Source: Comamonadaceae bacterium (GTDB lineage Bacteria > Pseudomonadota > Gammaproteobacteria > Burkholderiales > Burkholderiaceae_C). Taken from it: a DNA stretch of 64,000 nt. Below, one piece after another: positions 54,383 to 62,735 of this stretch (position 1 is its first letter; every line of letters starts with the position of its first letter). The stretch is taken from contig JAAFIW010000011.1 of the NCBI GenBank assembly GCA_013297875.1, forward strand, positions 1-64,000, given 5' to 3'. The translations under genes and the position numbers were made by a program. The notes below the pieces were generated by a model. The model did not search any database, was not told the DNA's origin, and saw only the letters and a program-made list of their open reading frames with translations.

Positions 54383-54802
54383 ATGCTCGAATCACTGCGC
54401 AGCAACCCCTATGCCTATCCCGCGCTGGAAGTGGTGCACATCGCGGGCATTGCCTTGTTGCTGGGTAACCTGGTGTTGCTGGAGCTGCGGGTATTTGGCC
54501 GGGGTGCGGCGCTGCCGGTGCGTGAGTTGGCACGTTTGAGTCTGGGGCTGGCTGTCTGTGGCTTTGGGTTGGCGGCGGTCACCGGGGTGTTGATGTTTGC
54601 CTCGCAGGCGGCGGAACTTTTGGCAAATCGGGCGTTCACCTTGAAGATGCTGCTGCTGACGCTGGCGGCCTGCAATGCAGCCTGGTTTCATGGCCGCGAT
54701 TCGTTGGGCAAGCTGGATGGCTTGGCGAAGACGCAAATGGTTTTTTCTACCGTGATCTGGCTGGCTGTGATGGCCTGTGGCCGCTGGATTGCTTATGTTT
54801 AA
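54383..54802 (+). CDS. DUF6644/DUF2214-like four-helix membrane protein
   Basis: A 139-residue protein with four predicted membrane spans and conserved-looking His in 'ALEVVHIAGIALLLGNLVLL' and 'NAAWFHGRDSLGKLDG'. This arrangement recalls small cytochrome-like or quinone-interacting integral proteins. Followed within 13 bp by the DUF6152-like gene, so the two are probably one operon. Function unknown. Confidence 0.75.
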   Translation: MLESLRSNPYAYPALEVVHIAGIALLLGNLVLLELRVFGRGAALPVRELARLSLGLAVCGFGLAAVTGVLMFASQAAELLANRAFTLKMLLLTLAACNAAWFHGRDSLGKLDGLAKTQMVFSTVIWLAVMACGRWIAYV

Positions 54803-54815
54803 CAAGGAGCTTTTC

Positions 54816-55283
54816 ATGATCCAACGCCGAGATTTCATCATCATCACCGCCGCACTGCCTGCTGTGGCCTTCGGCCACCACGGCTGGAGCAGTTTTGACC
54901 AGGACCGGCCGATTTATCTGGAGGGCAAGGTCACCAAAAGCACCTGGCAAAACCCGCACACCGAGGTGATGCTGGAGGTTCCTGCTGGCCTGAAGTTACC
55001 AGCCGACCTAGCCCAGCGCGCGGTGCCCGCGCAAAGCGCGCCGGTTGACGGCAAGGCAGTTTTGACCAAAGCGGTGCTGCCCACTCGCCAAGACCGTCAG
55101 TGGCAAGTTGAGCTGGCACCGATGCCCCGCATGCTGGCCTGGAACGTGGCCGAGATCAAGGTCGGCGATTCGCTGGCCTTGGTGGGCTTCACCTTCAAGG
55201 ACGAGAAGGGCGCAGCCATCGTGCGCTGCGAGTACCTGTTTGCCGCAGGCAAGGTGTATGGCTTACGGTCGGGGCCGGTTTGA
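54816..55283 (+). CDS. DUF6152-like exported protein
   Basis: A 155-residue protein. The start at MIQRRDFIIITAALPAVAFG gives a Tat-like or Sec signal (RR at positions 4-5). The mature part begins 'HHGWSSFDQDRPIYLEGKVT' and continues 'QNPHTEVMLEVP', the hallmark of DUF6152 proteins that probably bind metal through the HHGWSSFD motif. The ATG follows AACAAGGAGC. It is the second gene of a pair with the membrane protein, suggesting a periplasmic metal- or redox-related module. Confidence 0.85.
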   Translation: MIQRRDFIIITAALPAVAFGHHGWSSFDQDRPIYLEGKVTKSTWQNPHTEVMLEVPAGLKLPADLAQRAVPAQSAPVDGKAVLTKAVLPTRQDRQWQVELAPMPRMLAWNVAEIKVGDSLALVGFTFKDEKGAAIVRCEYLFAAGKVYGLRSGPV

Positions 55284-55380
55284 GTGCTGCGCACGAGGGT
55301 AGGGCGTGTATTGAATGAAATGCCCGCGCCGCGAAGCCTACCCGCGGTGTTCGACCAGCCCTGGCCATCCGTCATTGAAC

Positions 55381-55430
55381 GCTACAAAAGAAATAGCTGC
55401 TTGAGCAATGAATATATGGGCTGTTAGGCT
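55381..55430 (+). repeat. Repeat A copy (intergenic)
   Basis: GCTACAAAAGAAATAGCTGC then TTGAGCAATGAATATATGGG and CTGTTAGGCTGA, forward orientation. Confidence 0.88.
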
Positions 55431-55550
55431 GAATCAATGAAATTCACTGTCACTCGTCTGCCCCTCGCCGCACCATGCAGCTTTACAAATGCTCGCCGGG
55501 CCAACCGGCCCGTTTGCGCTTTGCGCCTGCCTGGCACGCCGCTTGACAGC

Positions 55551-55797
55551 GATTTCATTGATCCTAGAAACAGCAGTTGATCGCTTATCCCGGTAACTAT
55601 TTTCAATGAAATCAAACACTTGTAGCGTTGGGCGACCTCACCAGTTGGGTGAGAACGCTACGCGCCCGATTGAGCCGCCCTGGCGTGCGCTAGCGGCGTT
55701 GCTCCTCCTAGCAGGCAAGAGCCTGCGTCGTCGTCACGCCTTGCCAGCCCACCCCATGACGACCCACTCGGGCGCGTCCAACTGCTGTTTCTAGGAT
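55551..55797. mobile_element. Possible MITE or structured element with 19-bp terminal inverted repeats
   Basis: ATCCTAGAAACAGCAGTTG (55561-55579) is exactly complementary to 55779-55797. The interior holds no gene but has a GTAGCGTT...AACGCTAC hairpin (about 55622-55661) with CTCACC/GGTGAG inside it, and an ACGCGCCCG/CGGGCGCGT pair. A further GATTTCATTG/CAATGAAATC pair (55551-55560, 55604-55613) brackets the left terminus. No target-site duplication is clear. Confidence 0.5.
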
Positions 55798-55828
55798 GAT
55801 TCAGCCGACCTGCCAATTGGAGCCATAA

Positions 55829-56599
55829 ATGTCTGAACCGGTCCTCTACTCCAGCAGCCCGCAAGGCGTGGTCACGCTCACGCTGAACCGGCCTGAGCAA
55901 TTCAACGCCTTGAGCGAAGACATGCTCACCGCGCTGCAAACCGCGCTTGACAGAATAGCCAAAGACGACACTGCCCGCGTGGTGGTGCTGGCCGCTGCGG
56001 GCAAGGCGTTTTGCCCGGGGCACAACCTGAAAGAAATGGTGGCCAGCCCCGAACTGAGCTTCTACCAGCAGCTGTTTACCCAATGCAGCCGCATGATGCT
56101 GAGCATTCAAAACCTGCCGGTGCCGGTGATTGCGCGGGTACACGGCATTGCCACCGCAGCCGGCTGCCAGCTGGTGGCGCAGTGCGATCTGGCGGTGGCC
56201 AGTTCTGAGGCGCGCTTTGCGGTCAGCGGTATCAACCTGGGCCTGTTTTGCTCCACACCCAGCGTGCCGCTGCTGCGCAACGTGCCTGCGAAAGCGGCGA
56301 TGGAAATGCTGCTGACCGGCGACTTCATCACCGCCGCCCAGGCACTTGAGCGCGGCCTGGTCAACCGCGTGGCAGCACCTGACGAGCTGGACGCTGCGGT
56401 TGACGCTTTGGTCGCCAGCATCCTGGCCAAACCCCGCGAAGCCATTGCCATGGGCAAAGCCCTGTTTTACCGCCAGCGCGAGCTGGGCACGGCCGCTGCG
56501 TACCAGCTGGCCGGCCAAACCATGGCCGCCAACATGATGCAAGCCAGCGCGCAGGAAGGGGTGCTGGCGTTCACGGAGAAGCGGGCGCCCAATTGGTAG
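55829..56599 (+). CDS. Enoyl-CoA hydratase/isomerase family protein
   Basis: A 256-residue crotonase-fold protein. 'VTLTLNRPEQFNALSEDML' is the signature start, 'KAFCPGHNLKEMVA' and 'VIARVHGIATAAGCQLVAQC' form the oxyanion hole, and 'RFAVSGINLGLFCSTPSVPL' lies near the active site. Positions equivalent to the two catalytic Glu of enoyl-CoA hydratase do not show an obvious Glu pair, so it may be an isomerase or hydrolase of the family. Confidence 0.9.
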   Translation: MSEPVLYSSSPQGVVTLTLNRPEQFNALSEDMLTALQTALDRIAKDDTARVVVLAAAGKAFCPGHNLKEMVASPELSFYQQLFTQCSRMMLSIQNLPVPVIARVHGIATAAGCQLVAQCDLAVASSEARFAVSGINLGLFCSTPSVPLLRNVPAKAAMEMLLTGDFITAAQALERGLVNRVAAPDELDAAVDALVASILAKPREAIAMGKALFYRQRELGTAAAYQLAGQTMAANMMQASAQEGVLAFTEKRAPNW

Positions 56600-56610
56600 A
56601 AGCGGACTTG

Positions 56611-56765
56611 ACCGGACGCGAAAGACGCGAAGAAGCGCGAAGGGCGCGAAAGAAGACAAAAACTGGAAGTGAATTCAACTTTTACAACAAGAGCTTGCTT
56701 GCAGATTCAGCATTTTTTTGCATTCCTTTGCCGCCCTTCGCGTAACCTTCGCGCCCTCTGCGTCA
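56611..56765. repeat. Repeat D copy 2: inverted repeat of CGCGAAG units
   Basis: The left arm ACGCGAAAGACGCGAAGAAG... with GGGCGCGAAAGAAG and the right arm CCGCCCTTCGCGTAACCTTC... with CGCCCTCTGCGT are imperfect complements around an AT-rich 60-base centre. Same design as the copy at 14311, with diverged units. Fills the gap before mscS. Confidence 0.8.
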
Positions 56766-56802
56766 TCCCCCGATCCCGATCCCGAGCCTGACTCCGCCAT
56801 CC

Positions 56803-58059
56803 ATGACCGACCTCGACAAACTCATCCGCAACCTCACCCATCCTGGCGCGCCTACCGAAGTCGCCGTGCTGCTGGGTTGCCTGGTGGCCGCCTACGGCCT
56901 GTGCTGGCTGGCGGGGCGCAAGCGGGCCAACGACACCGTGTGGTTTGGCCGGGGCCTGGTCGACGGCCTGCTGTTTCCGTTGCTGGCGCTGGTGCTGGTC
57001 TACACCGCCCACCGGGTGTTGGCCAGCTACCAGCGGGTGGAGGTGCTCAAGATTGCGGTGCCGGTGCTGGTGTCGCTGGCCGGTATTCGTTTAATTGCCC
57101 GGGTGCTCACCATTGTGTTTCCCAACTGGGCGCTGGCCCGGCTGATTGAGCGGCTGTTTTCCTGGGTAGCCTGGGCCGCCGCCGTGCTGTGGATTGTGGG
57201 CTTGCTGCCCACGGTGCTCACCGAGCTGGACAGCATTTCGTTTGCCTTTGGCAAGAGCCAGATCAGCGTGCTGAACGTGGTGCAGGGCTTGCTGTCGTCA
57301 GGCGTGGTGCTGGTGCTGGCGCTGTGGCTGTCGGCGGTGCTGGAGCGGCGCATCCTGGCCGAAACCGTGACCGATTTGTCGCTGCGCAAAGTGGCGGCCA
57401 ATGCGGTGCGGGCGGCGCTGCTGGTGGTGGGCCTGCTGTTTGCGCTGTCAGCCGTGGGCTTTGACCTCACGGCTCTGTCGGTGCTGGGCGGCGCTTTGGG
57501 CGTGGGCTTGGGCTTTGGCCTGCAAAAGCTGGCGGCTAACTATGTGAGCGGTTTTGTGATCCTGTTTGAGCGATCCCTGCGCATTGGCGACAACGTGCGC
57601 GTGGACACCTTCGAGGGCGTGGTGACCGATATCACCACCCGCTACACCCGCCTGCGCGCCGGCAACGGCCGCGAATCCATCGTGCCCAATGAATTGCTGA
57701 TCACCCAGCGCGTGGAAAACCTGCAGCAGGCCGACCTGCAGTTTCAGCTACAAACTAATCTGTCCGTCAAATACGGCACAGACGCTCAGCAGGTGATCGA
57801 CCTGCTAAAAACCGCTGCCGCCAGCGTACCCCGCATCCTCGCCAAACCCGCCCCCGAGGCCTATCTGCTCAACTTCGCCCCCGAAGGCCTGGAATTCCAA
57901 CTCAGCTACTGGATCGCCGACCCCGGCAACGGCCAGACCAATGTGCGCTCGGCGGTGAACATGGCGGTGGAGCAGGCTTTGCGCGGGGCGGGCATTGAGA
58001 TCCGGCCACCGCAGCGGGTGTTGCAGATGAGTGCTGTTTTGGATGAAAAGCCGGAGTAG
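56803..58059 (+). CDS. MscS-family mechanosensitive ion channel
   Basis: A 418-residue membrane protein with about six hydrophobic segments ahead of the MscS core. The pore-lining helix is 'LGGALGVGLGFGLQKLAANY', followed by 'FVILFERSLRIGDNVRVDTF', 'TRLRAGNGRESIVPNELLIT' and the mixed alpha/beta domain. It is larger than E. coli MscS because of the extra N-terminal helices. It releases solutes on hypo-osmotic shock. Its TAG stop lies at the first bases of a repeat A copy. Confidence 0.93.
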   Translation: MTDLDKLIRNLTHPGAPTEVAVLLGCLVAAYGLCWLAGRKRANDTVWFGRGLVDGLLFPLLALVLVYTAHRVLASYQRVEVLKIAVPVLVSLAGIRLIARVLTIVFPNWALARLIERLFSWVAWAAAVLWIVGLLPTVLTELDSISFAFGKSQISVLNVVQGLLSSGVVLVLALWLSAVLERRILAETVTDLSLRKVAANAVRAALLVVGLLFALSAVGFDLTALSVLGGALGVGLGFGLQKLAANYVSGFVILFERSLRIGDNVRVDTFEGVVTDITTRYTRLRAGNGRESIVPNELLITQRVENLQQADLQFQLQTNLSVKYGTDAQQVIDLLKTAAASVPRILAKPAPEAYLLNFAPEGLEFQLSYWIADPGNGQTNVRSAVNMAVEQALRGAGIEIRPPQRVLQMSAVLDEKPE

Positions 58060-58101
58060 CCCAGGAATTTATTGCTGGGGTAGCTATGGATTTTGTAGCG
58101 A
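58057..58101 (-). repeat. Repeat A copy overlapping the mscS stop
   Basis: TAGCCCAGGAATTTATTGC then TGGGGTAGCTATGGATTTTG and TAGCG, reverse orientation. The first three bases are the mscS stop codon. Confidence 0.8.
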
Positions 58102-58124
58102 CTCAAATCGGTTGACTTCGGGCG

Positions 58125-58550
58125 TTACGGCGCAGCCGCCTTGATGAGCGCCGTAGCAGTGGCCGAGGCGATTCGTTGGCCCTCTTGATACAGTTCGCCC
58201 GCCAAGTAGCACACGTCTTTGCCTTTTTTCAACACCCGTCCTTTGCCAAGTACGGGGCCCACTTTCGCCGCACGCTCAAACGACACATTCAGGTTCAGCG
58301 TGGGTGCGAACTGCCCCGCGGCAAGCGTCGCTGCCAGTGCCGGGCCCATCGTATCGTCGAGCATGGCGGCCAGGAAACCACCCTGGATATTGCCTGCTGG
58401 GTTGGTGAACTCGGGACGCGCAAAAAATTCGACTTCAATGGTTCCAGCGTCCGAATCAATGGCGGTGAACTTGATGCTCAAGACCTCGGCGGCCCGAGGT
58501 GGCGGTAACTCGCCATGCACGATCTTCCAGAAGAATGCGTCTTTGTCCAT
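58125..58550 (-). CDS. PaaI-type hotdog thioesterase
   Basis: A 141-residue hotdog-fold protein. 'NPAGNIQGGFLAAMLDDTMG' is the PaaI-type active-site loop and helix (catalytic Asp region). The start at MDKDAFFWKIV is used instead of an upstream in-frame Met without ribosome binding site. It hydrolyses an acyl-CoA, most likely aryl- or medium-chain; substrate unknown. Confidence 0.88.
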   Translation of the reverse strand: MDKDAFFWKIVHGELPPPRAAEVLSIKFTAIDSDAGTIEVEFFARPEFTNPAGNIQGGFLAAMLDDTMGPALAATLAAGQFAPTLNLNVSFERAAKVGPVLGKGRVLKKGKDVCYLAGELYQEGQRIASATATALIKAAAP

Positions 58551-58756
58551 GGCCGCAGGATAGCGCGTAAGCAAACCGCTGCGCGATGGATCAGGCATCG
58601 CCCGAGCTTGGCTGCGAACCTCGGGTGCGAAACAGGTACGAGACGGTGGCCGACATTACCCTGTCCTGTGATTGTTTGAATACTTCCAGCTCCATTCGGA
58701 GAGTGCCGTACGCCCGACCAGGTTTGGGCGTGGAGACACAAATTGGACTAATTTAT

Positions 58757-58770
58757 CCATCAATTGATGG
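58757..58770. promoter_or_regulatory. Operator-like palindrome of the toxin-antitoxin pair
   Basis: CCATCAATTGATGG is a perfect 14-bp palindrome 28 bp upstream of the antitoxin start, in a locally AT-rich stretch. Autorepression by the antitoxin is inferred. Confidence 0.55.
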
Positions 58771-58798
58771 CACAATTTTGTCGATTAAGGAGAAAACC

Positions 58799-59134
58799 AT
58801 GCAATCTTTCGCCGTGCGCGACCTACGCGAGCACACCGGAGAACTGGTACGCAATGCCGAAAGCGGTGGGTATTCCGTCGTGTCCAAACACGGCAAGCCG
58901 TTGTTTGTGGCCATGCCGTTTAGCGATGCCTTGCTGCAAGCGGGCGTGAATGTGGCGCTGGCTGACAAGCTGGTGCAAAACGGTGAGCTGTCGGTGGCAG
59001 CCGGGGCCAAGCTGGCGGGCCTGCCCTATGCCCGCTACCTGCAGCACCTGGGGGCGCTGGGTTACAGCATGCTTGATGAAACGACTGACACGGTGGCCGA
59101 GCTGGCCTTGCTGAACCGCCCGATTTCAGAGTGA
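58799..59134 (+). CDS. Antitoxin with Phd-like N-terminus and UPF0175-like C-terminus
   Basis: A 111-residue protein. The N-terminal 'SFAVRDLREHTGELVRNAES' and 'YSVVSKHGKPLFVAMPF' is the Phd/YefM DNA-binding fold. The C-terminal 'LSVAAGAKLAGLPYARYLQH' and 'LGALGYSMLD' resembles UPF0175 proteins that pair with DUF3368 toxins. The ATG follows AAGGAGAAAACC. Its stop overlaps the toxin start as GTGA. Confidence 0.85.
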   Translation: MQSFAVRDLREHTGELVRNAESGGYSVVSKHGKPLFVAMPFSDALLQAGVNVALADKLVQNGELSVAAGAKLAGLPYARYLQHLGALGYSMLDETTDTVAELALLNRPISE

Positions 59135-59631
59135 CAACCGGCCTGATCGTGGCTGATGCGGGGCCACTGATTGCGCTGGCGGTGGGTGATGTGTTGCGGC
59201 CCTGTGTGCGCATGCTGGGTGGCTTGAACGTGCCTGAGCCCGTGTTGCTGGAATGTTTGGCGGATGCATCGGCACCGGGCGCGATGTTGATTGAGCAGGC
59301 GCAACAAGACGGCTTGTTCACCGTCATCGCCCAATCAGAGCTGGCCCCGCTAGATGCAGCATTTGCAGAAGGCTTGGGCACCGGTGAAATTGCGGTGCTG
59401 TCGTATGCGGCGCAGCACCAGTTGCTGGCACTGATTGACGAGCGCCGCGCCCGCCATGTGGCCCAGCGTTTGCAAGTGCCGGTGATTGGCAGTGGCACGC
59501 TGCTGGTGCAACTCAAACACCAAGGTTTATTGCACAGCGTACGCCCCGTATTTGATGCGTGGCATCGCCATGGCTACTTTGTGTCGGATGCGGTCAAGCA
59601 GTCGATTTTGCTGGCTGCGGATGAAGGTTGA
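59131..59631 (+). CDS. DUF3368 PIN-domain toxin
   Basis: A 166-residue PIN-like protein. 'LIVADAGPLIALAVGDVLRP' carries the first acidic residue and 'LGTGEIAVLSYAAQHQLLAL' with 'IDERRARHVAQRLQVPVIGS' the rest, as in DUF3368 proteins. The GTG start overlaps the antitoxin stop. Presumed RNase toxin of a type II module. Confidence 0.9.
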   Translation: MTTGLIVADAGPLIALAVGDVLRPCVRMLGGLNVPEPVLLECLADASAPGAMLIEQAQQDGLFTVIAQSELAPLDAAFAEGLGTGEIAVLSYAAQHQLLALIDERRARHVAQRLQVPVIGSGTLLVQLKHQGLLHSVRPVFDAWHRHGYFVSDAVKQSILLAADEG

Positions 59632-59674
59632 AATTCAGTTCGGCCTGAGTACGACGTGGAGGCAAACAGAGCCC

Positions 59675-60151
59675 TTATGCAGGGGGTTGAGTCCGCTGAG
59701 GTTCGTGATGACAGGGCTGGTTACCACCGCTGCTGAAACATATGCGTTCAATGTATCTGCCGCAAATCCCGCCGGTGGCTGCTGCAAACCAACCGAACAT
59801 CCAGGATGCGTGGAACACGTTGCCATACATGCTGTAGAGAACGCCGCCTGACCGGCCAGAAAGCATGCCGTGACCTGCCGCAACGAACATCAGCACACAA
59901 ACTCCGATCACAGCACCCCGCAGCGCGCCAATGACGGGACGCTTGCCCGGGTAACGGCTTCGAACCAAGGCCCAAACCGCCGCGAATACGGCCATGGCAG
60001 CGACACAGCCCCCGCCGAGTGCAATTGCAAAAACCAGACCCATGGAGGCATACGGCGCGAACAAGACGCCGTACACCACTGCGCCAACCGCAAACGCACT
60101 ACAAAACGCTGTAATGGTCGCAACGCGGACGGCGCGAAATGCAGGGCTCAT
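59675..60151 (-). CDS. Small multi-pass membrane protein, unknown
   Basis: A 158-residue protein with four hydrophobic spans ('VGAVVYGVLFAPYASMGLVF', 'VAAMAVFAAVWALV', 'GAVIGVCVLMFVAAG', 'WMFGWFAAATGGICG') and a Cys/His-rich tail. No family recognised. It is divergent from the helicase gene. Confidence 0.55.
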   Translation of the reverse strand: MSPAFRAVRVATITAFCSAFAVGAVVYGVLFAPYASMGLVFAIALGGGCVAAMAVFAAVWALVRSRYPGKRPVIGALRGAVIGVCVLMFVAAGHGMLSGRSGGVLYSMYGNVFHASWMFGWFAAATGGICGRYIERICFSSGGNQPCHHEPQRTQPPA

Positions 60152-60274
60152 CTGTGGCGCCCAACGCTACGGGAACGGCAACGGCAACCGCAAGCCCTGC
60201 GGCATAAACTGGCTGACATGACGGATTTCATCGCATGAATGTACCCAACCCATGTTGCAGCCAGCGGACCAGGC

Positions 60275-62713
60275 ATGACACCCATTGAGGCTTGGCTGAA
60301 AAGCCGCGGCTGGCAGGCCTTTGACTTTCAGCGCGAGGTATGGACGGCCATGGCGCAGGGCAAAAGCGGCTTGCTGCATGCCACCACGGGCTCAGGCAAA
60401 ACCTATGCGGTGTGGCTGGGTTTGCTGGCGCTGCTGTTGGAAAAATACGGCACCTCCAAAACCGCCCCGCCCTTGTCGGTGATCTGGGTCACGCCCATGC
60501 GGGCGCTGGCGGCTGACACGGGCCGCGCCTTGCAGGAGCCGATGCGCGACCTGGCACCCCACTTCACCTTGGGTCTGCGCACCGGCGACACGGCCAGCAG
60601 CGAGCGGGCCAAGCAAGACCGGCGCTACCCCACGGTGCTGGTGACCACGCCCGAGTCGCTCAGCCGGATGCTCTCGCGCGAGAACGCGCGGGACACGCTC
60701 TCGGGCGTGGTGGCGCTGGTGTGTGACGAGTGGCATGAGCTGATTGCGAGCAAGCGCGGTGTCCAGTTGCAGCTTGCTCTGGCCCGGCTGCGGGTGTTCA
60801 ACCCCAGTCTGATGACTTGGGGTTTGAGCGCGACGCTAGGAAATTTAGAGCGCTCCGAGGCCGTCCTGTGTGCACGTCAGCCCGATTTGACCCATATTTG
60901 CACGCTGGTGCGCGGTCAGACTGACAAGAAGCTGCAGATCGACACCCTGATCCCGCCCGACCCCGGCCGCTACTCGTGGGCAGGGCATTTGGGCGCACGC
61001 ATGCAGCAACCGGTGGTCGATGAAATTGCGGCCAGCAGCGGCACCACGCTGGTGTTTACCAATGTGCGCTCGCAGGCCGAAATCTGGTACCAGCTCTTGC
61101 TGGCGGCCAAGCCCGAGTGGGCCGGCGAAATTGCGCTGCACCACGGCAGCCTGGACAAAGAGGTGCGCGCCTGGGTCGAGGCCGGTTTGAAAGCCGGCAG
61201 CCTGCGCGCGGTGGTGGCCACCTCGTCGCTGGATTTGGGGGTGGACTTTCTGCCGGTTCAGCGGGTGCTGCAAATTGGCTCGCCCAAGGGCGTGGCCCGC
61301 CTGCTACAGCGCGCCGGGCGCAGCGGCCACGCGCCGGGGCGCACCAGCCGGGTGACGGTGGTGCCCACCAACACCATGGAGCTGATGGAGGCAGCGGCTG
61401 CCCGACAGGCCGCACTGGCCGGGCAGGTGGAGCCGCGCGAGTCGCCCGAGAAGCCGCTGGATGTGTTGGTGCAGCACCTGGTGACGGTGGCCCTGGGTGG
61501 TGGGTTTGAGCCCGGGGCCATGTTCCAGGAAGTCACCAGCAGCTGGGCCTACCGCAACCTCACACAGGCCGAATTTGACTGGGCACTGGCCTTTTGCGAG
61601 CGCGGCGGCCAGAGCCTCACCGCCTACACCGATTACCACCGCATACAGCCCGATGCGCAGGGCATCTACCGCGTGCCTGACCGCGGCATTGCCAAGCGCC
61701 ACCGCCTGAGCATTGGCACCATCGTCAGCGACGCGTCGATTGCGGTTAAGTTTATGAACGGCAACCGCATTGGCGTGATGGAAGAAAGCTTCATCGCCCG
61801 CTTGCGCAAGGGCGATTGTTTCTTTTTTGCAGGCCGTCTGCTGGAATTCATCCGTGTGCAAGATATGGCCGCTTACGTCAAAAAAGCGACCAAGGACAAA
61901 GGCACCGTGCCCAGCTGGGGCGGCAGCAAAATGGCTATTTCTGCCGAGCTGGGCCAGGCCATTCTGGCGCTGATGCAGCGCGCCGCCAGCGAAGATTTTC
62001 TGGAGCCCGAGCTGCAAGCTGCCCGGCCCATGCTGCAAACGCAAGCCCGCATCTCGCGCTTGCCCACGCCCAGTACCTTGCTGGTGGAGCAATACACCTC
62101 CAAAGAAGGCCACCACCTGTATCTGCACCCGTTTGCGGGCCGCTCGGTGCACCTGGGGCTGGCCAGTCTGCTGGCCTGGCGTCTGGCCAGAAACCTGCCC
62201 AACTCGTTCAGCCTGTCGGTCAATGACTATGGGTTTGAGTTGCTGGCCCCGCAGGCGTTTGACCCGGCACCGGTGTTGGATCAATCGATTTTTTCTGCGG
62301 ACGACTTGCTGGCCGATGTGCTGGCCTCGCTGAACTCCAGCGAGCTGGCCCAGCGCCGCTTCCGCGAAATTGCCCGGGTGGCGGGCCTGGTGTTCAGCGG
62401 CTACCCCGGCGCGCCTAAAAGCATGAAACAGGTGCAGGCCTCCAGCGGCCTGTTTTTTGAAGTGTTCAAGAAATACGATCCCGACAACCTGCTGCTCACC
62501 CAAGCGCAAACCGAGGTGCTGAGCCAAGAGCTGGACATTGCCCGCCTGACCACCACATTGGCCAGCCTGAAGGCCAAGCGAATCGATTTTGTGCAGCTGG
62601 CCCAGCCCAGCCCCTTGAGCCTGCCGCTGATGGTGGAGCGCTTTCGCGAGGCGCTCACCACCGAGCAGTTGTCGGCGCGGCTGGACCGGATGCTGCAGGA
62701 AATGGATTCATAG
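60275..62713 (+). CDS. Lhr-type, ligase-associated DEXH-box helicase
   Basis: An 812-residue superfamily 2 helicase. Walker A is 'LLHATTGSGKTYAVWLG', the DEXH box 'VALVCDEWHELIASKRGVQL', motif III 'WGLSATLGNLE' and motif VI 'QRAGRSGHAPGRTSRV'. Starts and spacing match the 'ligase-associated DNA damage response' helicases, which normally sit beside a DNA ligase, an exonuclease and a phosphoesterase. None of those is next to it in this window; the neighbours are a membrane protein and recR. The ATG at 60275 was chosen; 60239 is an alternative. Confidence 0.9.
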   Translation: MTPIEAWLKSRGWQAFDFQREVWTAMAQGKSGLLHATTGSGKTYAVWLGLLALLLEKYGTSKTAPPLSVIWVTPMRALAADTGRALQEPMRDLAPHFTLGLRTGDTASSERAKQDRRYPTVLVTTPESLSRMLSRENARDTLSGVVALVCDEWHELIASKRGVQLQLALARLRVFNPSLMTWGLSATLGNLERSEAVLCARQPDLTHICTLVRGQTDKKLQIDTLIPPDPGRYSWAGHLGARMQQPVVDEIAASSGTTLVFTNVRSQAEIWYQLLLAAKPEWAGEIALHHGSLDKEVRAWVEAGLKAGSLRAVVATSSLDLGVDFLPVQRVLQIGSPKGVARLLQRAGRSGHAPGRTSRVTVVPTNTMELMEAAAARQAALAGQVEPRESPEKPLDVLVQHLVTVALGGGFEPGAMFQEVTSSWAYRNLTQAEFDWALAFCERGGQSLTAYTDYHRIQPDAQGIYRVPDRGIAKRHRLSIGTIVSDASIAVKFMNGNRIGVMEESFIARLRKGDCFFFAGRLLEFIRVQDMAAYVKKATKDKGTVPSWGGSKMAISAELGQAILALMQRAASEDFLEPELQAARPMLQTQARISRLPTPSTLLVEQYTSKEGHHLYLHPFAGRSVHLGLASLLAWRLARNLPNSFSLSVNDYGFELLAPQAFDPAPVLDQSIFSADDLLADVLASLNSSELAQRRFREIARVAGLVFSGYPGAPKSMKQVQASSGLFFEVFKKYDPDNLLLTQAQTEVLSQELDIARLTTTLASLKAKRIDFVQLAQPSPLSLPLMVERFREALTTEQLSARLDRMLQEMDS

Positions 62714-62735
62714 CGGTCTGTTAAATTGAAGTTAC

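Noticed and set aside
55658-56659. A 333-codon open frame antisense to the enoyl-CoA hydratase gene
   Set aside because: Its translation is low-complexity and the hydratase on the plus strand is intact.
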